From Lonicera japonica (taxonomy: Eukaryota > Streptophyta > Magnoliopsida > Dipsacales > Caprifoliaceae), in the NCBI GenBank assembly GCA_021464415.1, contig CM038466.1, positions 48,111,356 through 48,175,355 on the forward strand: a stretch of DNA of 64,000 nt, read 5' to 3'. How positions within the stretch are numbered: position 1 is the first letter of the stretch; the number at the start of each line of letters is the position of its first letter. Under the pieces are notes generated by a model that did not search any database, was not told the origin of the DNA, and worked only from the letters and a program-made list of their open reading frames with translations. Made by a program: the position numbers and the translations under genes. This document shows positions 34,900 to 47,452 of the stretch, in pieces.

Positions 34900-35763
34900 C
34901 ATATTTGGACACTTTCTCTTGAAGTGCCCTACCTGACCACACCCATAACAAACTATTTCCCTGGACCCCAGTTCTCACCACTTTAACCAAAGGGTCAACT
35001 TCTACCATAACTTCCGCTAAAAGACTCGAAATATCTTCCCTTAACCACCTGCTTTCTTCCCCTCTGTACCCCTTTTCTTTACAAGGAATCTACTGGCGCC
35101 AGCTCTTTCCTTTTCTAGGTTCATTGCCATTCTCATGGCTTCAATAACACTCCCATGATTTAGATGGTATACCTTCTTCTCTCATATAGAAGGTTTTAAC
35201 CCCTTTAAGAATATGTGTATTTTCTCTTCCAGGTCATTATCTAAGCTCTTATCGAAACGACTCAAATTTTCAAACTTTATCTTGTACTCTGCCACTGACA
35301 TATTCCCTTGAATCAACTCATCCCTCTTCAGACTGCGGTGAACTAATGAGAAATATCGTTATAGGAACAACTGGGTAAATTGTTCCCAGAAGGTAGGAGC
35401 GTCCGCTTTTCTAGACACATTCTTCCACCAGATACCGGCTTGATCAACAAGCTGGTAAATTCCCAGATTAAGCTTCAAGTCATCAGGTAGACTCATAACT
35501 TCGAATGTTCTCTTTATTTGGTCAAGCCATGACTCTGCCGCATCGGGACCTGACATCCCATTGAAGGTTGGTGGGGCTAACTTTTTAAACTTCTCTAGGA
35601 CCACTATAGCCCTATTCTCCTGGACTCTACCCTAGGGTTGCTCAATATATCCCAGTACGTTGACCAACTACTGGGCCATTGCCTGAATTGCATCTACTGA
35701 CTCTCCGGAGGAGGAACTCCTGTGGGTGGCATTGTGTTCCCTATCATTTGGTGAAGTTTTCAT
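34900..35763 (-). pseudogene. gag of chromovirus with CCHC zinc knuckle
   Basis: A start codon at 35763 opens MKTSPNDREHN. The capsid region includes KFKKLAPPTFNGMSGPDAAE, SWLDQIKRTFEVM and FWEQFTQLFL followed by a stop. Then SVAEYKIKFENLSRFDKSL leads to the zinc knuckle CYGCGQVGHFKRKC (about 34908-34951, spacing C-2-C-4-H-4-C). The frame is interrupted several times. It belongs to the same element as the pol region downstream on the minus strand. Confidence 0.85.
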
Positions 35764-35881
35764 TCTATACGAAAAACAAGAAGAGGGTCATGACAGTTCA
35801 AGGTACACATTAGCAAAAATTATAATTTTTCGCAACATTGCACAAATTTCGTCCCACAACCTAACTAATCGCATAACCTAC

Positions 35882-35893
35882 GCTCTGATACCA
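35882..35893 (-). other. Primer-binding site for initiator Met tRNA
   Basis: The minus strand reads TGGTATCAGAGC, complementary to the 3' end of plant initiator Met tRNA, 4 nt inside the LTR edge at 35898. It fixes the right LTR as the 5' LTR and the element as minus strand. Confidence 0.85.
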
Positions 35894-37217
35894 AAATTGT
35901 AACACCCCCGCCTTAATATACAAGACAATACCCGTACTTAGGGCCTGGAGCATTATTTACCCATTATGAATGGACCAAAATGGGTATTAATATAATTTAA
36001 GGAATTTAGGCAGCAGGCATATCACAAGTTAGTCAAGCATGGAACATACGACAATGATATAACATCATGTGTGCATGTAATAGTTCTACCAAACCAACTA
36101 TGTAAGGGCAAAAACATATACAACTATCAGGCTAGCCGTGGCTTCCCGTAAAAGCATATACATCACAAAGATGATCGTATCAAAGTTTCTACTTCGTCCC
36201 TGATCCCATAGCCTCTTTATCCACGTTCGACTCTTGTGTACCTGAGTACGTTATTTAGAAAAAATGGGCTGAGTTGTGTGCTTAGTAAAGGAAGAAACAT
36301 AGGGAAAGATGTTTGTTAAAACAATACCAGCAATACTTTGACAAATCATATTTTGATGACAGTACGAAATCTAAAATCATCATTATCATTTAAGATAATG
36401 CATGAACGAGCAAGTGCAAGTTACCTCCCATAAAAGCATATACATTGCTCCCCCATGGGTTTAAGGATTTTCAACCCAACGGCACCGGGCCTTACCTATT
36501 TTTCCCATCCCGACAAGCACCATAAACATAAGGACATTTCGTCCCAGAGATACAAGCATTCCACATCATAGATAAAGATATATATATATATATATATATC
36601 TTCAAGGGACAAATAATCAAGCAATGAATCATGGCAATACTTCTAGGCTTTCAGAGCATTTTCCAAGCTTCCGGTTTAAACAATAAAAATGCAAACATGT
36701 ATGTATGCTAAGAAATGAACTCTTGAAATAGTTTATGCCATACACCCTTCAACAAATCTCCGCATATACTCCATGGTGTATATATTTCATCAACGAATTC
36801 ATTTTACCAACAAATAACATCTATACAACCATGGTATATGTCGTATGATGTCAATATCACATGTTTCTCAAGTAAAGATGGCATATATTGCTTCAAAACA
36901 TCTTTTTGAAACACCAATAAACATGAAACAACGATTCATAAATCATATCAATCAATATATATTATTTTAAGGTCATAATAGAGTCACATAAAGCAAGGAA
37001 GATCAAAACACAATAATATCGGTGAAACAATACTCGATTTCAAGTTTTGGAATCATAAGAACCCCTACCTCAAGTTATATAGTGAAAAGGAAGAAGGAAA
37101 GGCCACGTCCGCTGAAATCCCAAGGTTGAAGATGAGGAATAGTGAAAGAGAATGAGATTTGAGTGATTTAAAGCTTTAATCTTTGATTGAGGATGAAAAA
37201 TATGTAAGAATCCATCT

Positions 37218-38650
37218 TGTTGGTCGGAAAATACCCTAGAGGGGGGGTGAATAGGGTTTTTGAAACTTAATCGTATTTTAAAAATCAATTTAAAAATATT
37301 ATGTCTATATTTATCAAGCAATCAATGACAAAGATAATTCCAAGCACAATGAACAAATGGCACAATACAGTAAAGCAAGAGATAGAACCGATCAAAGTCG
37401 AAGATTTTTTGTCCACACGGTCGGCTTATTCCCCCTACTCCGCGCTCGGTTAGTTCCCGGAGAATTTTCACTATAACCGATCTCCTTCCGGGTGAAGACC
37501 AAACCACTACATATGTAATTTTCTCACACACTCTTATAAGTATTGAAAACAACTTCAATACTCTCACAATAAATCCCTCTTGCTAATTCTATGAGATACA
37601 CTTCTCACAAAAATGTTTTGAACAAGTTTTGGTGACAAACACCAATGTACAATAGCTCTCGTGTCTATCAAATTACAAATGAAGCTCACACTAAGAGATA
37701 TCAAAATTGATCAATGAATATTAGCTCAAAGAATGAAAAGATTGATCAATGCCTTAGCTTTCAAACTTGAATAATGTGAATATATGAAATATGGGTTTGT
37801 ATGATCATTCAAGTTGTCAAAAATGAGTCTTAGAACTCATATATATAGGTAGCAAAAGTTTATAGCCGTTTGGGGTGAAAAACATAAACTAATGGGTCAA
37901 AAGTGTACTTTAGAAAAAGTTCCAACGGCTAGTTTTTGCTTTGTAGTCGACTCCCTCAGGGACCATGTAGTCGACTACATGGTGTAGTCGACTACCCCAT
38001 TAACCATGTAGTCGACTACATGCTTCTGGAGTTGGTGGGTTTTGTGCGTTTTTCAACTTTTGCATTTTGACTCCGAAATTTATTTTAATGCTTGGAGAAT
38101 GTCAAAAATAGTTTTCTAAGACTTCTAAAATAGTTTTTGTATCAAAATTCATTCATATGAATTTATAGAGAATTTTCCATGAAGACTAGTTTTCGGTAAA
38201 AATCGTTTTCAAAGTAAAAACTAGTTTTGATCAATTTTGACATGGTTAAATCATTGTATGAGCTATATAAATGATCAATGATGTCTTTTACATAAAATCT
38301 AAGCACTCACTCAATTTATAAATGCTTCGAGTCTTCGTGATGCTTAATTTTCTTGAGCTTATCTTCACTTGATTGAAGTTCTTGATTCTTTCTTGTTCTT
38401 GATAGCTTGTAGAGCATATTGAGATCATTCTTGACTTTGTATAGCATATGTGAATCTCTAAAGTTGATTTCTTGTGAATAATGACATTTGCAGAGCTTGT
38501 GTGAGAATATAATTACTTCGGTTTGAAGTTACATTTGGTCAGAAGATGTTTCGGTTAAAGTGGCTATTATCAATGAACAACCGAGTTAAATAACACAATA
38601 TTAACTTATTGTAATTATCAAAATAAGATTAATTGACTTTAAGGTCAACA
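37218..38650 (-). mobile_element. Solo LTR E2 (family E), minus orientation
   Basis: On + it begins TGTTGGTCGGAAAATACCC and ends TTTAAGGTCAACA. Flanks CATCT (37213-37217) and CATAT (38651-38655) are a target duplication with one mismatch. The minus-strand TATA-like CTATATATATGAG lies near 37840. It splits the 5' LTR of the chromovirus. Confidence 0.85.
37945..38022. promoter_or_regulatory. AGTCGACT palindrome array in LTR E2
   Basis: It holds AGTCGACT (37945-37952), CCATGTAGTCGACTACATGG (37963-37982), GTAGTCGACTAC (37984-37995) and CATGTAGTCGACTACATG (38005-38022). Centres are 24, 17 and 24 bp apart. Confidence 0.65.
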
Positions 38651-39216
38651 CATATCTTTCTCTCTCTATAACTTCCTAGAAACCTCCTTTAATGTTTTGT
38701 GGGATTTTGGGTCGAAAATAGGTGAAAAGTATAGATAAAAGCAGTTTAAAACGAGTTAAGTCGGTGCCCAGGTTTGACTAGCGAACCAGTATGCACAAAG
38801 ATAATTCAAAGATCTACAACTTTCTAAGAGGGAGTTTACCTAAATTCTGAATGGATTAATCCTAGAAATTTATATAAGACAACAGTCTGCCACCCAGTTA
38901 CGATACAATGAAATTTTAGCTATCAGTTTACTTCACATATTATTTTGACCAACGAGGAGCATGAATTAGCTTTCGGTCAAAACACAAAAGTTGTAGAATT
39001 GATCAAAACCTAGACATAGGCATAAATAGGGACTTAATTGGATAAGAGATGAAGAAGTTACGATCTCTCAAAGTTTGCTAAAATTTATGAATCGCGTAAA
39101 ATCAAAACGCACTATTAACAACCCGATTTCAATTTGAACCACTCAAATCAAAGAACGATTATTCATGAAAGTGTAAATAGACTAATGTGAGTCATATAAA
39201 GCACTAGGGTGCTACA

Positions 39217-40490
39217 ATCCTCCATAAATCAAGATTTCATCCCTCAAAGTGAGATTAACGAATGATTTAGGCTAATGCAACGAGGTTAACTAGTAAATCT
39301 AACACAGGCATTACAAATACCACCTGCCTGGTAGGCCAAAATGGGTGTTTTGATTTATGGGCAAGTTGATGAGGCCTAGTAGGCCAAACAAAGTATTTGA
39401 GCTGATACCAATAAAATTATGACGATTTTCGGCAAATTTTTTGCAAAAACAATTAGCTCGGCCACCGAGCAAATTAGCCTCACAAAAAGAGAGGAAATAC
39501 AAGTACAGCAAAAACTCCGTCTATGAAAAATCAAACAGCTAAATGCACATGGAAGGGCCGGTAGGCCCATGGATTACAAAAAGAGGAACATAGATCAAAA
39601 GATGGAATAAGCTTGCCCCACAACATCAATAGTCACCTACTCGGCAGCAACCACATGATTTGAAGTTTTTCAAAGAAGCTTGTTTACAACACTTGGTCAA
39701 TTATTTCAAAAACGACAAGGGTTCAAGCCTAATTGTGAGAAACCCAAATTTTTTGGACTCCACAATACTTTATATATATGTAATACATAATAATTCATAA
39801 AAACTTAACCTAAACCATTATTGTTTTAAATTTGAACCCATCTATTGTTAATTTATAATTGATAAAAAAAGTATGAAAAGGGTTTCAAACACCTAACTGA
39901 ACACATGCTCATGTTTTGTTATGCACTAAACCAACTGCTTCTCAACAAAAATTAGACAAAAAATTATTATGAAGAATATAAATTCATGATTTTAATTATG
40001 AAGACTCGTTAGTGCGGTGGTTTTAAGGGGACTGGCAAATAATAGTAAGCTCTATGCTATCTTTCGCATCTTATCTCTTTTTTGGTTCCCTCAATGCGGA
40101 CCATACGCCATATAAAAGATTGGAATGTTGGTTTAAAAATTGTATAAATAAATGACCCTACTACTACAAATATTTAATTTTACTCTAGTTTAGAAAAAAT
40201 TAAAATCTTAGCTCTGCCATTGTTCTTTGGGTTGTGTCTGAATGTCATCCTTCATTTGTTTGTTGCAAAAAGTCTCAAGGCACCCATTTTAGCTTCACTG
40301 TAGGATCTTGCAACAGTAGAAACTTCAAGGGTCTGTTTATAATCTTTTTTATAAACTTCCACAGTCAAATCATTCCAAACACGTGTATGGAGTGATTGGA
40401 ACCCGTACATTAAATTCAACATAATCATTAACTAAAAGTAATTATATTGCTCTCTGGAACTTGGTACATTGTTTATAGAGCTAGCAAAGG
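39217..40490. other. Unclassified DNA between chromovirus and right duplication
   Basis: No gene is supported. Three near-palindromes of one type (CCTGGTAGG, GGCCTAGTAGGCC, GGGCCGGTAGGCCC) occur at about 39328, 39372 and 39555. The last 300 bp may belong to the duplicated segment, but the left copy starts at the window edge, so this cannot be tested. Confidence 0.35.
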
Positions 40491-41834
40491 GTCGATCTTC
40501 TGTCAAGACTTAATGAATGCAAGCCAATTTTGCTTTCAATTGAATACAATTCAATAAGCTATTAATTAGGTGATCTTTTTCGAAATTGTATATGATCGGT
40601 TAGTTATCGGGTGAGACACAACCCTATCGTATCTATTAAGTAGTTAAATTCTATAATAAAAATTAGTCATGTCTAATTGGTTAAGTAGATTAGTTCAAAA
40701 TAGATATAAACTTTAACTTGATTCATGTTGTGTTGTTGTGTATCTCAAACATGTCTAATTGGTTATGTCACAAAACGAAAACTAGAACCCTAATTTGAGA
40801 GATTCTTAAAGGATTGTAGATTAATCCAAGAGGTATTGTTCAGCATTTTCATTTTCAAAGCAAGACTAAATGGGGAGGAGAGAGCAGCTATACGTACCCT
40901 TCTGGCCAAGGGGGGCATGCCTAGATTATTTTTTTAAGTATAGTGATACTTGGACTTTTATGTAAAATTTTAAAGTTTGAGATTGGATTTGTAAGGTCTT
41001 AAAACCTTGGAAATAAATTTGTAATTATTTTTAGTAAAGAACACCAAATTAACAAGAGCATTCTTCTGCAAGAATTTCAGAAAGAAAAATATAGAGTTTA
41101 TACTCGTAACTCTCTCTCTCTCTCTCATGTTGGATTTTTTGCTTGGCTTTGCACTTTCTCTTTAGCCTTACACAGTAGGGATGGTTGACTAACAAATTTG
41201 CCTTTTTTTTCGTCCGAGTTTATCTTGTCATGTTATTATTTGTTGTAATTTCTTTTCTTTTTTTAGTCAAGCCCTACTGAGTTAAAATCATGGCTACGCC
41301 ACAGTTTTCAATTCGTCCTTTTTCCAAACAAAAGATAAGGGGAAAATATCACACGAACACAATTTTCTAAAAGGTGCATGACGAACGCATCAATAAAATG
41401 CCTCGGTCGTTTTTCAATTTTTAAAAATTCAATACCATGAAAATCGTAGGTATAGTTCTTAAAGTCAAAGAATAATTCTCTAACCTAAAAAATTCATAAT
41501 TCTAACGCCGGATTGTTTGCTTAGCCCACCTGACTCGCCTAGGAGCCTTGCGTTGCCTAGATATCCTAGCCCCTTCACATACGCCTGACCAATTTTTTGA
41601 CCGATTAGAGCTAGGGCAACGCGGCTTGCCACCACCCCGATTTTTAGAACACTAAAGCTTACTAATGTTTCTGGAGGTACATATTAAGAAAGACAAGACT
41701 GTTCTTCAAATATTTTCAATGTGTTTGAAATGCAAACCGATTTGGATTGGAGGATGGGTCTGGTCCGAAGTGTTTTTCTCTTGGAGAAGAAGTGGGATCC
41801 GAGCATTGGATCCAATAATTCGGTTGTGTAGCGT

Positions 41835-41840
41835 CACGTG
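41835..41840. promoter_or_regulatory. G-box CACGTG upstream of right GDSL gene
   Basis: CACGTG lies 375 bp before the start codon, the same distance as in the left copy. Confidence 0.4.
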
Positions 41841-42079
41841 GTACGACTGGAATAATTAATATCTTCTCCTTTGGAAACAATCACAATGTAATTGAATTTT
41901 TCATTACTGCCAAATAACTGTCCAATTAAATATGCTAATGGAACTTCCAGTCTTTAATTAACTTTACATACTGACTAGCTTAATTGCTGTAAATTATAGT
42001 TTCCTTTGTCCCATTCTAGCTTTCCAACTGCACCTTCAACTACAATGGTAGCTAGCCCATTTGCACTCCAACAAGTGCA

Positions 42080-42087
42080 TATATATA
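42080..42087 (+). promoter_or_regulatory. TATA box of right GDSL gene
   Basis: TATATATA lies 130 bp before the start codon, matching the left copy. No L1-box-like TAAATGYA is seen between 41500 and the start codon. Confidence 0.6.
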
Positions 42088-42209
42088 CCGATCCATTCCT
42101 TCTATTTTCGAACCACACTCGCCGCTGACTGTGCCTACAGTACCGCACAGGACACACAATCATACAGATAGAAGAGCTGTTTTGTTTTTTGTAGCAACAT
42201 TAGTCAGTC

Positions 42210-43933
42210 ATGACAAGTTTTTCAGTCAGTAGTCTAAGTGTTTTAACTGGTTTTATTTTCGCAATAGGAATCACGTTTGTTGCTACACAAGCAGATGCTA
42301 GGGCGTTCTTCGTGTTTGGAGACTCCCTGGTAGATAATGGCAACAACAACTATTTGCTTACCACTGCTCGTGCTGATGCACCTCCTTACGGCATTGATTA
42401 CCCTACGCGTCAACCCACTGGCCGTTTCTCCAATGGACTCAATATCCCTGATCTTATCAGTTGAGTTCATATGCACTCAACTTTAAAAACTTTTAGAGTT
42501 CAGTGGAAATTAAGATTTCGCATTTTCTGTGGAATCTCAAATTAAGAGTCTAGTCGTTAAGAACAAATGTTATAACATATACAATTTAAATATGACTGAT
42601 ATTTGTGTGTGTGAATTTTAATGTTGGTATAGTAATACTGATTATAGCTGCACTCTCTCAGGTCAGCATTTGGGGTCAGAAGCAACATTACCATACCTGA
42701 GTCCAGAGCTCACCGGACAGAAACTACTCGTCGGAGCAAACTTTGCTTCTGCTGGTATTGGAATTCTCAACGACACCGGAATCCAGTTTGTAAGTGCCTC
42801 GCCGAGCCACAAACAAGTTACCTAAATTTTCAACGAAATATGAGTCAATTACTCTACAAAAAAAAAATGTGAATTATGATGGCGTCTTGTTAACTTTTAA
42901 CTTGAAAAATACAATACCATTTGATGTTAAGCTTCGAAAATTGATATGCAGAAATGGTAATTTGCAGGTGAACATCATCCGTATATCTTTACAGTTGGCC
43001 TACTTCCAACAATACCAGCAACGGTTGAGTGCTCTTGTAGGCTCCAGCCAGGCTAAGCGAATCGTAAATCAAGCACTCGTTCTTATTACTTTGGGAGGTA
43101 ATGATTTTGTGAACAACTACTACCTCGTGCCATATTCCGCGAGGTCTCGCCAATATTCTCTCGAGGATTATGTGCCCTTCCTTATCTCTGAGTATAAGAA
43201 AATTTTGATGGTTAGTTTTCTTTGCATTCTTTTTCTGCTTTTATTTCCTCATGTACTAATTCATGTGCAATCTGTTTCTGCCACATTTAATAACAGCCAC
43301 AGCAGTTTGATTGCGTATATATATATATGGAGAATTAATGAAGTATATATTGACATGAATGCAGAGGCTTTATAAACTGGGAGCGCGTAGAGTTATCGTG
43401 ACAGGGACAGGACCATTGGGATGTGTTCCAGCAGAGTTGGCCCAGCACAGCAGAAACGGCGAATGCGCAGCTGAATTGCAGAGAGCTGCATCTTTGTTCA
43501 ACCCTCAGCTCACTCAATTGATCAATCAGCTAAATAATCAGATTGGAACCACCATCTTCATAGCTGCTAATACCAATATGATGCACTCTGATTTTGTCGA
43601 TAACCCCACTGCCTTCGGTACATTAACTCTCTCTTCCCCATTTCATTTCCTTGAATTTCGCTTACTTTAGTCTCATTATCTATATTGCATGTTTGGACAG
43701 GATTTGAGACATCAAAGATAGCATGTTGTGGACAAGGACCGTATAACGGGATAGGGCTATGCACGCCACTCTCAAACCTGTGCCCCAACAGAGATTTGTA
43801 CGCGTTTTGGGATCCATTCCATCCATCAGAGAAGGCGAACAAAGTGATTGTACAACAGATCATCAGTGGCTCCACACAGTACATGCACCCCATGAACCTC
43901 AGCACCATTTTGGCCTTGGATTCTAAGGCTTGA
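42210..43933 (+). CDS. GDSL esterase/lipase, LTL1/At5g33370 (cutin synthase-like) clade, right copy, 5 exons
   Basis: Exons are 42210-42459, 42662-42789, 42968-43210, 43365-43617 and 43701-43933, giving 368 aa with lengths and phases identical to the left gene. All GDSL blocks are present: catalytic Ser39 in FGDSL, Gly115, GGND at 169-172, and Asp329/His332 in DPFHP. Residues 1-30 are a signal peptide. Five substitutions separate it from the left copy (F4, S7, Q68, L134, I346), none in a catalytic block. S134L is at the start of exon 3, beside the region that is otherwise identical in both genes. Both genes look functional. The inferred role is secreted acyl transfer or hydrolysis in cuticle formation. 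The promoter differs from the left copy in lacking two L1-box-like sites, so expression may have diverged. Confidence 0.95.
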
Positions 43934-44930
43934 TTTTATTGTGTCCCTCTTCAAAAGCATTTACTTTGTTTTAATAATTTTATGAATACCTCTTGGGTTA
44001 GAGTCTTTGTTTTTGAATGTAATGAATATCTGCAGTTTGAGATTGTAATGTCATGATCAAGTGATGGCAGGGGCCTGGTTTGTTTAATTAATTACTCTAA
44101 CTAGGCTACATTTATGTCTTTTAAATATAAAGCGTATTTGGCTTTTAAAGTATATTTTTTTCATTTATTGTCACATGCATGCTTCTGATTATTTGGCGCA
44201 AAGTTTCATAGAACACTTGGAAAAAGTTGAATGTGTAATAATATTGTAGATGTGAAAACTTTCTAACTTTTAATGATGTTGAAGTATTTTAATGTTTAAG
44301 GTAGTTTGTCTATATACACACACTTGAGTGTCTATATTTGGTTCGGATGTGGTGCAATCGGTCAGACACAAACTTACCATTTAGCAATGGATTTTTGTCA
44401 CCAAAACGTTGAGGTTTGTTGTTAGTGACGAAAATTGTCAATAAAAGTGTATAGGCGGCCCAAGTAGGCAGAGAGTTACGGGTCCTTAGTAAAAAAAAAA
44501 ATTATAAATAATTATCTTAATTACAAATATATTATATATAATTAGAAAGTAAATATATATATATATATATATATCTGTGTGTGTGGTTGAGAATTATAAA
44601 ATATACCTCTAAATATGGGTTTAATTTAAATTTGGTGACAATTTATGAGGGATGACAAGTGAATACAAATATAGCTAAAATGATGGTAAACGGATGAAAT
44701 CTATTAGACTTTAACCTCTAAAAAATAGCCCAAAAAGAAGTAGAGAAATAGTTGGAAATTTATTAATTTTAAACTAAGTAGGTACCTAATTTGCCCACAA
44801 TTTTCACTATAGAGAGACAGGAAGAAAGTGGGGGCCTCACTATAGAAATTACACGGAAGGAAAGTGGGGCCCTACCAACTAGTATGGCCTAGGCACAAGT
44901 TTAGATTGCCTCTGTAAAATTGCATTCTTA

Positions 44931-45514
44931 TTTGAGTTATTTTTTTCGGATTGTAATTGCAACGATATAGCAATTAATTTTTTATTAATGAAGTAATTTC
45001 ATTTTCATGCAATTGTGTCTTGTGATATTGTTTCCGTTTAATTAGCACTTCAAACTTGACTTTGGTTAAGGCTAAGCCCTTTGTTGCACATGGTGGCCTC
45101 AATCGTGTCATCGAAGGCTGCCCCGTGATACTTGATTCACACCAAATATTTGTGTTTGTATACTATCATATATTTGTATATATATAAAAAAATTCAAGCG
45201 CAGACCTATCCGTACCAAAAACGAATTCTCAATATATTTATATATTGTTAGCCAATATATGTATATAGTAGGTTATCTTTATGTTTGTTAACAGATTAAT
45301 ATCTTATTAGACTCAGAATTATTATTTGTTAAATCGGTAATAACATGTCGTATCGAGTCATTCTTTAAGATAATGATAGTGACTTAGAGTAAAACTTGAA
45401 AATATGATCAAACACAACCTACTCAATAAGACTAGGACGAAAGTGTTGAAATGAAGGGAATTTGGTGGTCAATCCTTTTCTTATCTTCAGGTGCATGAAT
45501 ACTCGCTGTTATAG

Positions 45515-45583
<69 letters not shown>

Positions 45584-47452
45584 TTGTCGTGGTTTTTCTT
45601 TGTTGGGGCAAATTTTTATTTTTATTTTTTGTTCTCTCAAATCAAAACTTATCGTAAGAAATCATTTCATAGTTAACTAATTTTGATTTAATTTCTAACC
45701 AATTGATTACATTTAAAATTAATACTTTTTTTTATTTTTATTTTTTAAATAATGTACTATTGAAGTACTATAGTTCTTGTGCGAGACAATTTGAAGACAT
45801 ATTTTAAAGATACAGTGACGTGTCACCTATACATTAATTAACAATAGCTTTTGTGTAGATTTTATTAATGATGGCCCTAGTTCACTAACTGAAATATTGG
45901 CAACAAGCCACAACTCTAAATCGTCCGCATGTGTCCTCGTGGAAGTGCTTAAGTTTTAATCATTCTCAAATGTTTCGCTTTTTTTTTTTTAATATATACC
46001 ATATCTGGACTTCTATATTGGCAACAAACCACAACTTTATTGTTTACATATTGTCTCACTTTGGTCCTAACGTTTCATTTTCTAAAGTTTGCTCCTCATG
46101 TTTTAAGTAGATTTCTACTTTCATCTACAATTGGTAGGCCGGTCAATTTTTTCAAAAAATAATCCATTTGCCAAAAACATAGAATTTTCCCATTCAGAAA
46201 AATGGACGAGGCGTCCAATTTTAAATCAAAATGCAACTGAAAAAAAAATTTGAAGACCAAAATCAAGAAATTGAAACATTCGGACCAATGTAAGACAACA
46301 TCTAAACCTCAGGGTGTATATAAAAAGCTCAATTACTCATAAATTTCATCTGATGGTATCATTGTCAACACAAAAATATATAGCTACTGCCAAAACAAGG
46401 TATTGCTCTTAAATCAAAATGTACCATAACTCAATGCTTCATTTAGTTTGTCAAAAGTCATTTCTACTGTGGCATTAGTAATTCAGATTCCAATTTTAGA
46501 GGCTTTATGTATCAACATTAGTTAAAAGAGCAATTATACACTTATCGTTATTCTTACCACATATTCCTACCGACATGCATTATATAAATTGTACTTTCAC
46601 AAAAATACAATAAAAATATAACTTATGTAATATGCCTGATAAAAATATGTGATAAAAATCGTAAGTAAGAAAAATATTTTTCTAATTTGAACTCTTGAAA
46701 GCAAAAGTTTAAGTTTTGATTCTCCTCTATTGGCATTATAAATTTCGCATAAAGGAAACGGATCTTTTTAAAATAATATATAAAAATAAAGAACTATTTT
46801 ATCATTGTTAATTAATTATAAGTTAAGTGCTCCGAATTTTAATATAATATAAGAAAAAAAGCTATTTATCGTATTAAGACTCAACCTCCAAACAATTTCC
46901 ACTCATTTCAAATTGAGATTTTGTGTGATTGTGTCCTATATCCTTCCCTCTCCTAAACTGGACCTCTATCAAAATCCTAAATCAGAAATTACAATTTTAC
47001 CCTTCAAAATTCAAACCATAACGGACAGTCAAAATCATCCATAAATAGTCCAATCAAAGATTGAAATCCTCAGTCTTAGCCCTTTGGTCATGATTTCATG
47101 ATATATAATAATATTCAAAAGAAAGAGGGAGAAATAATGTATAGTAAGAGATCTATTACTATTACTAACCATTGACCATTAATGACAAATCTTGAACATG
47201 AAAAAAATATAAAAAAAAAATCTACATATTTTGGATTTGAAAAAATACAAATAATTTACAACATATTCCCCATTTCCTCATAACTATTACCTCCATTTAA
47301 ATCTCTTCTAGCAATAGATCTAGAGTTTGTCCCGGTGGTTAATAGTATGAATTCATACGACAATCAAGGTTGGATTCACGCCCCCGAACTTCCAGATCTA
47401 TCTGATGTATCGCTTGTATATATAAATAAAAAAAATTGTCTAACATGGGTTG
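44931..47452. other. AT-rich intergenic DNA
   Basis: No gene is supported. It includes a long AAT microsatellite and other AT-rich low-complexity sequence. Confidence 0.5.
45513..45584. repeat. AAT trinucleotide microsatellite, about 23 units
   Basis: There is an uninterrupted run of ATA/AAT triplets of roughly 70 bp. It is likely length-polymorphic and could be a marker. Confidence 0.9.

Larger units (their letters stand above)
26244..39216 (-). mobile_element. Decayed Ty3/gypsy chromovirus (Tekay/Del-like), minus strand, with nested solo LTRs
   Basis: Two family-X LTRs in direct orientation (26244-about 31310 and 35898-39216) bracket minus-strand gag, protease, RT, RNase H, integrase and chromodomain. 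A primer-binding site for initiator Met tRNA lies beside the right LTR. The order and C-terminal chromodomain define a chromovirus. Tekay/Del is the best fit from the LTR/PBS and polyprotein motifs, but a phylogeny was not possible. Stop codons and substitutions pervade the coding region, and both LTRs contain later insertions, so it is old and inactive. Flanking pentamers do not match. Confidence 0.85.
35898..39216 (-). mobile_element. 5' LTR of the chromovirus, interrupted by solo LTR E2
   Basis: On + it starts TGTAACACCCCCGCC and ends AGGGTGCTACA. It is collinear with the left LTR up to GTTAAGTCGGTGCCCAGG. At about 38795 the dyad remnant CCAGTATGCAC is joined directly to sequence that lies about 130 bp away in homologous LTRs (TTGAATTATCTTT on the minus strand). 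This indicates a deletion with one end in the dyad. Confidence 0.8.
40491..44930. repeat. Right copy of the segmental duplication
   Basis: It aligns with 1-4465. Relative to the left copy it has lost about 80 bp around 40900, including the left end of the MITE. It has gained a longer TA tract (44553-44575) and a small extra segment near 44835-44890. The MITE remnant runs about 40907-41304. Confidence 0.93.
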
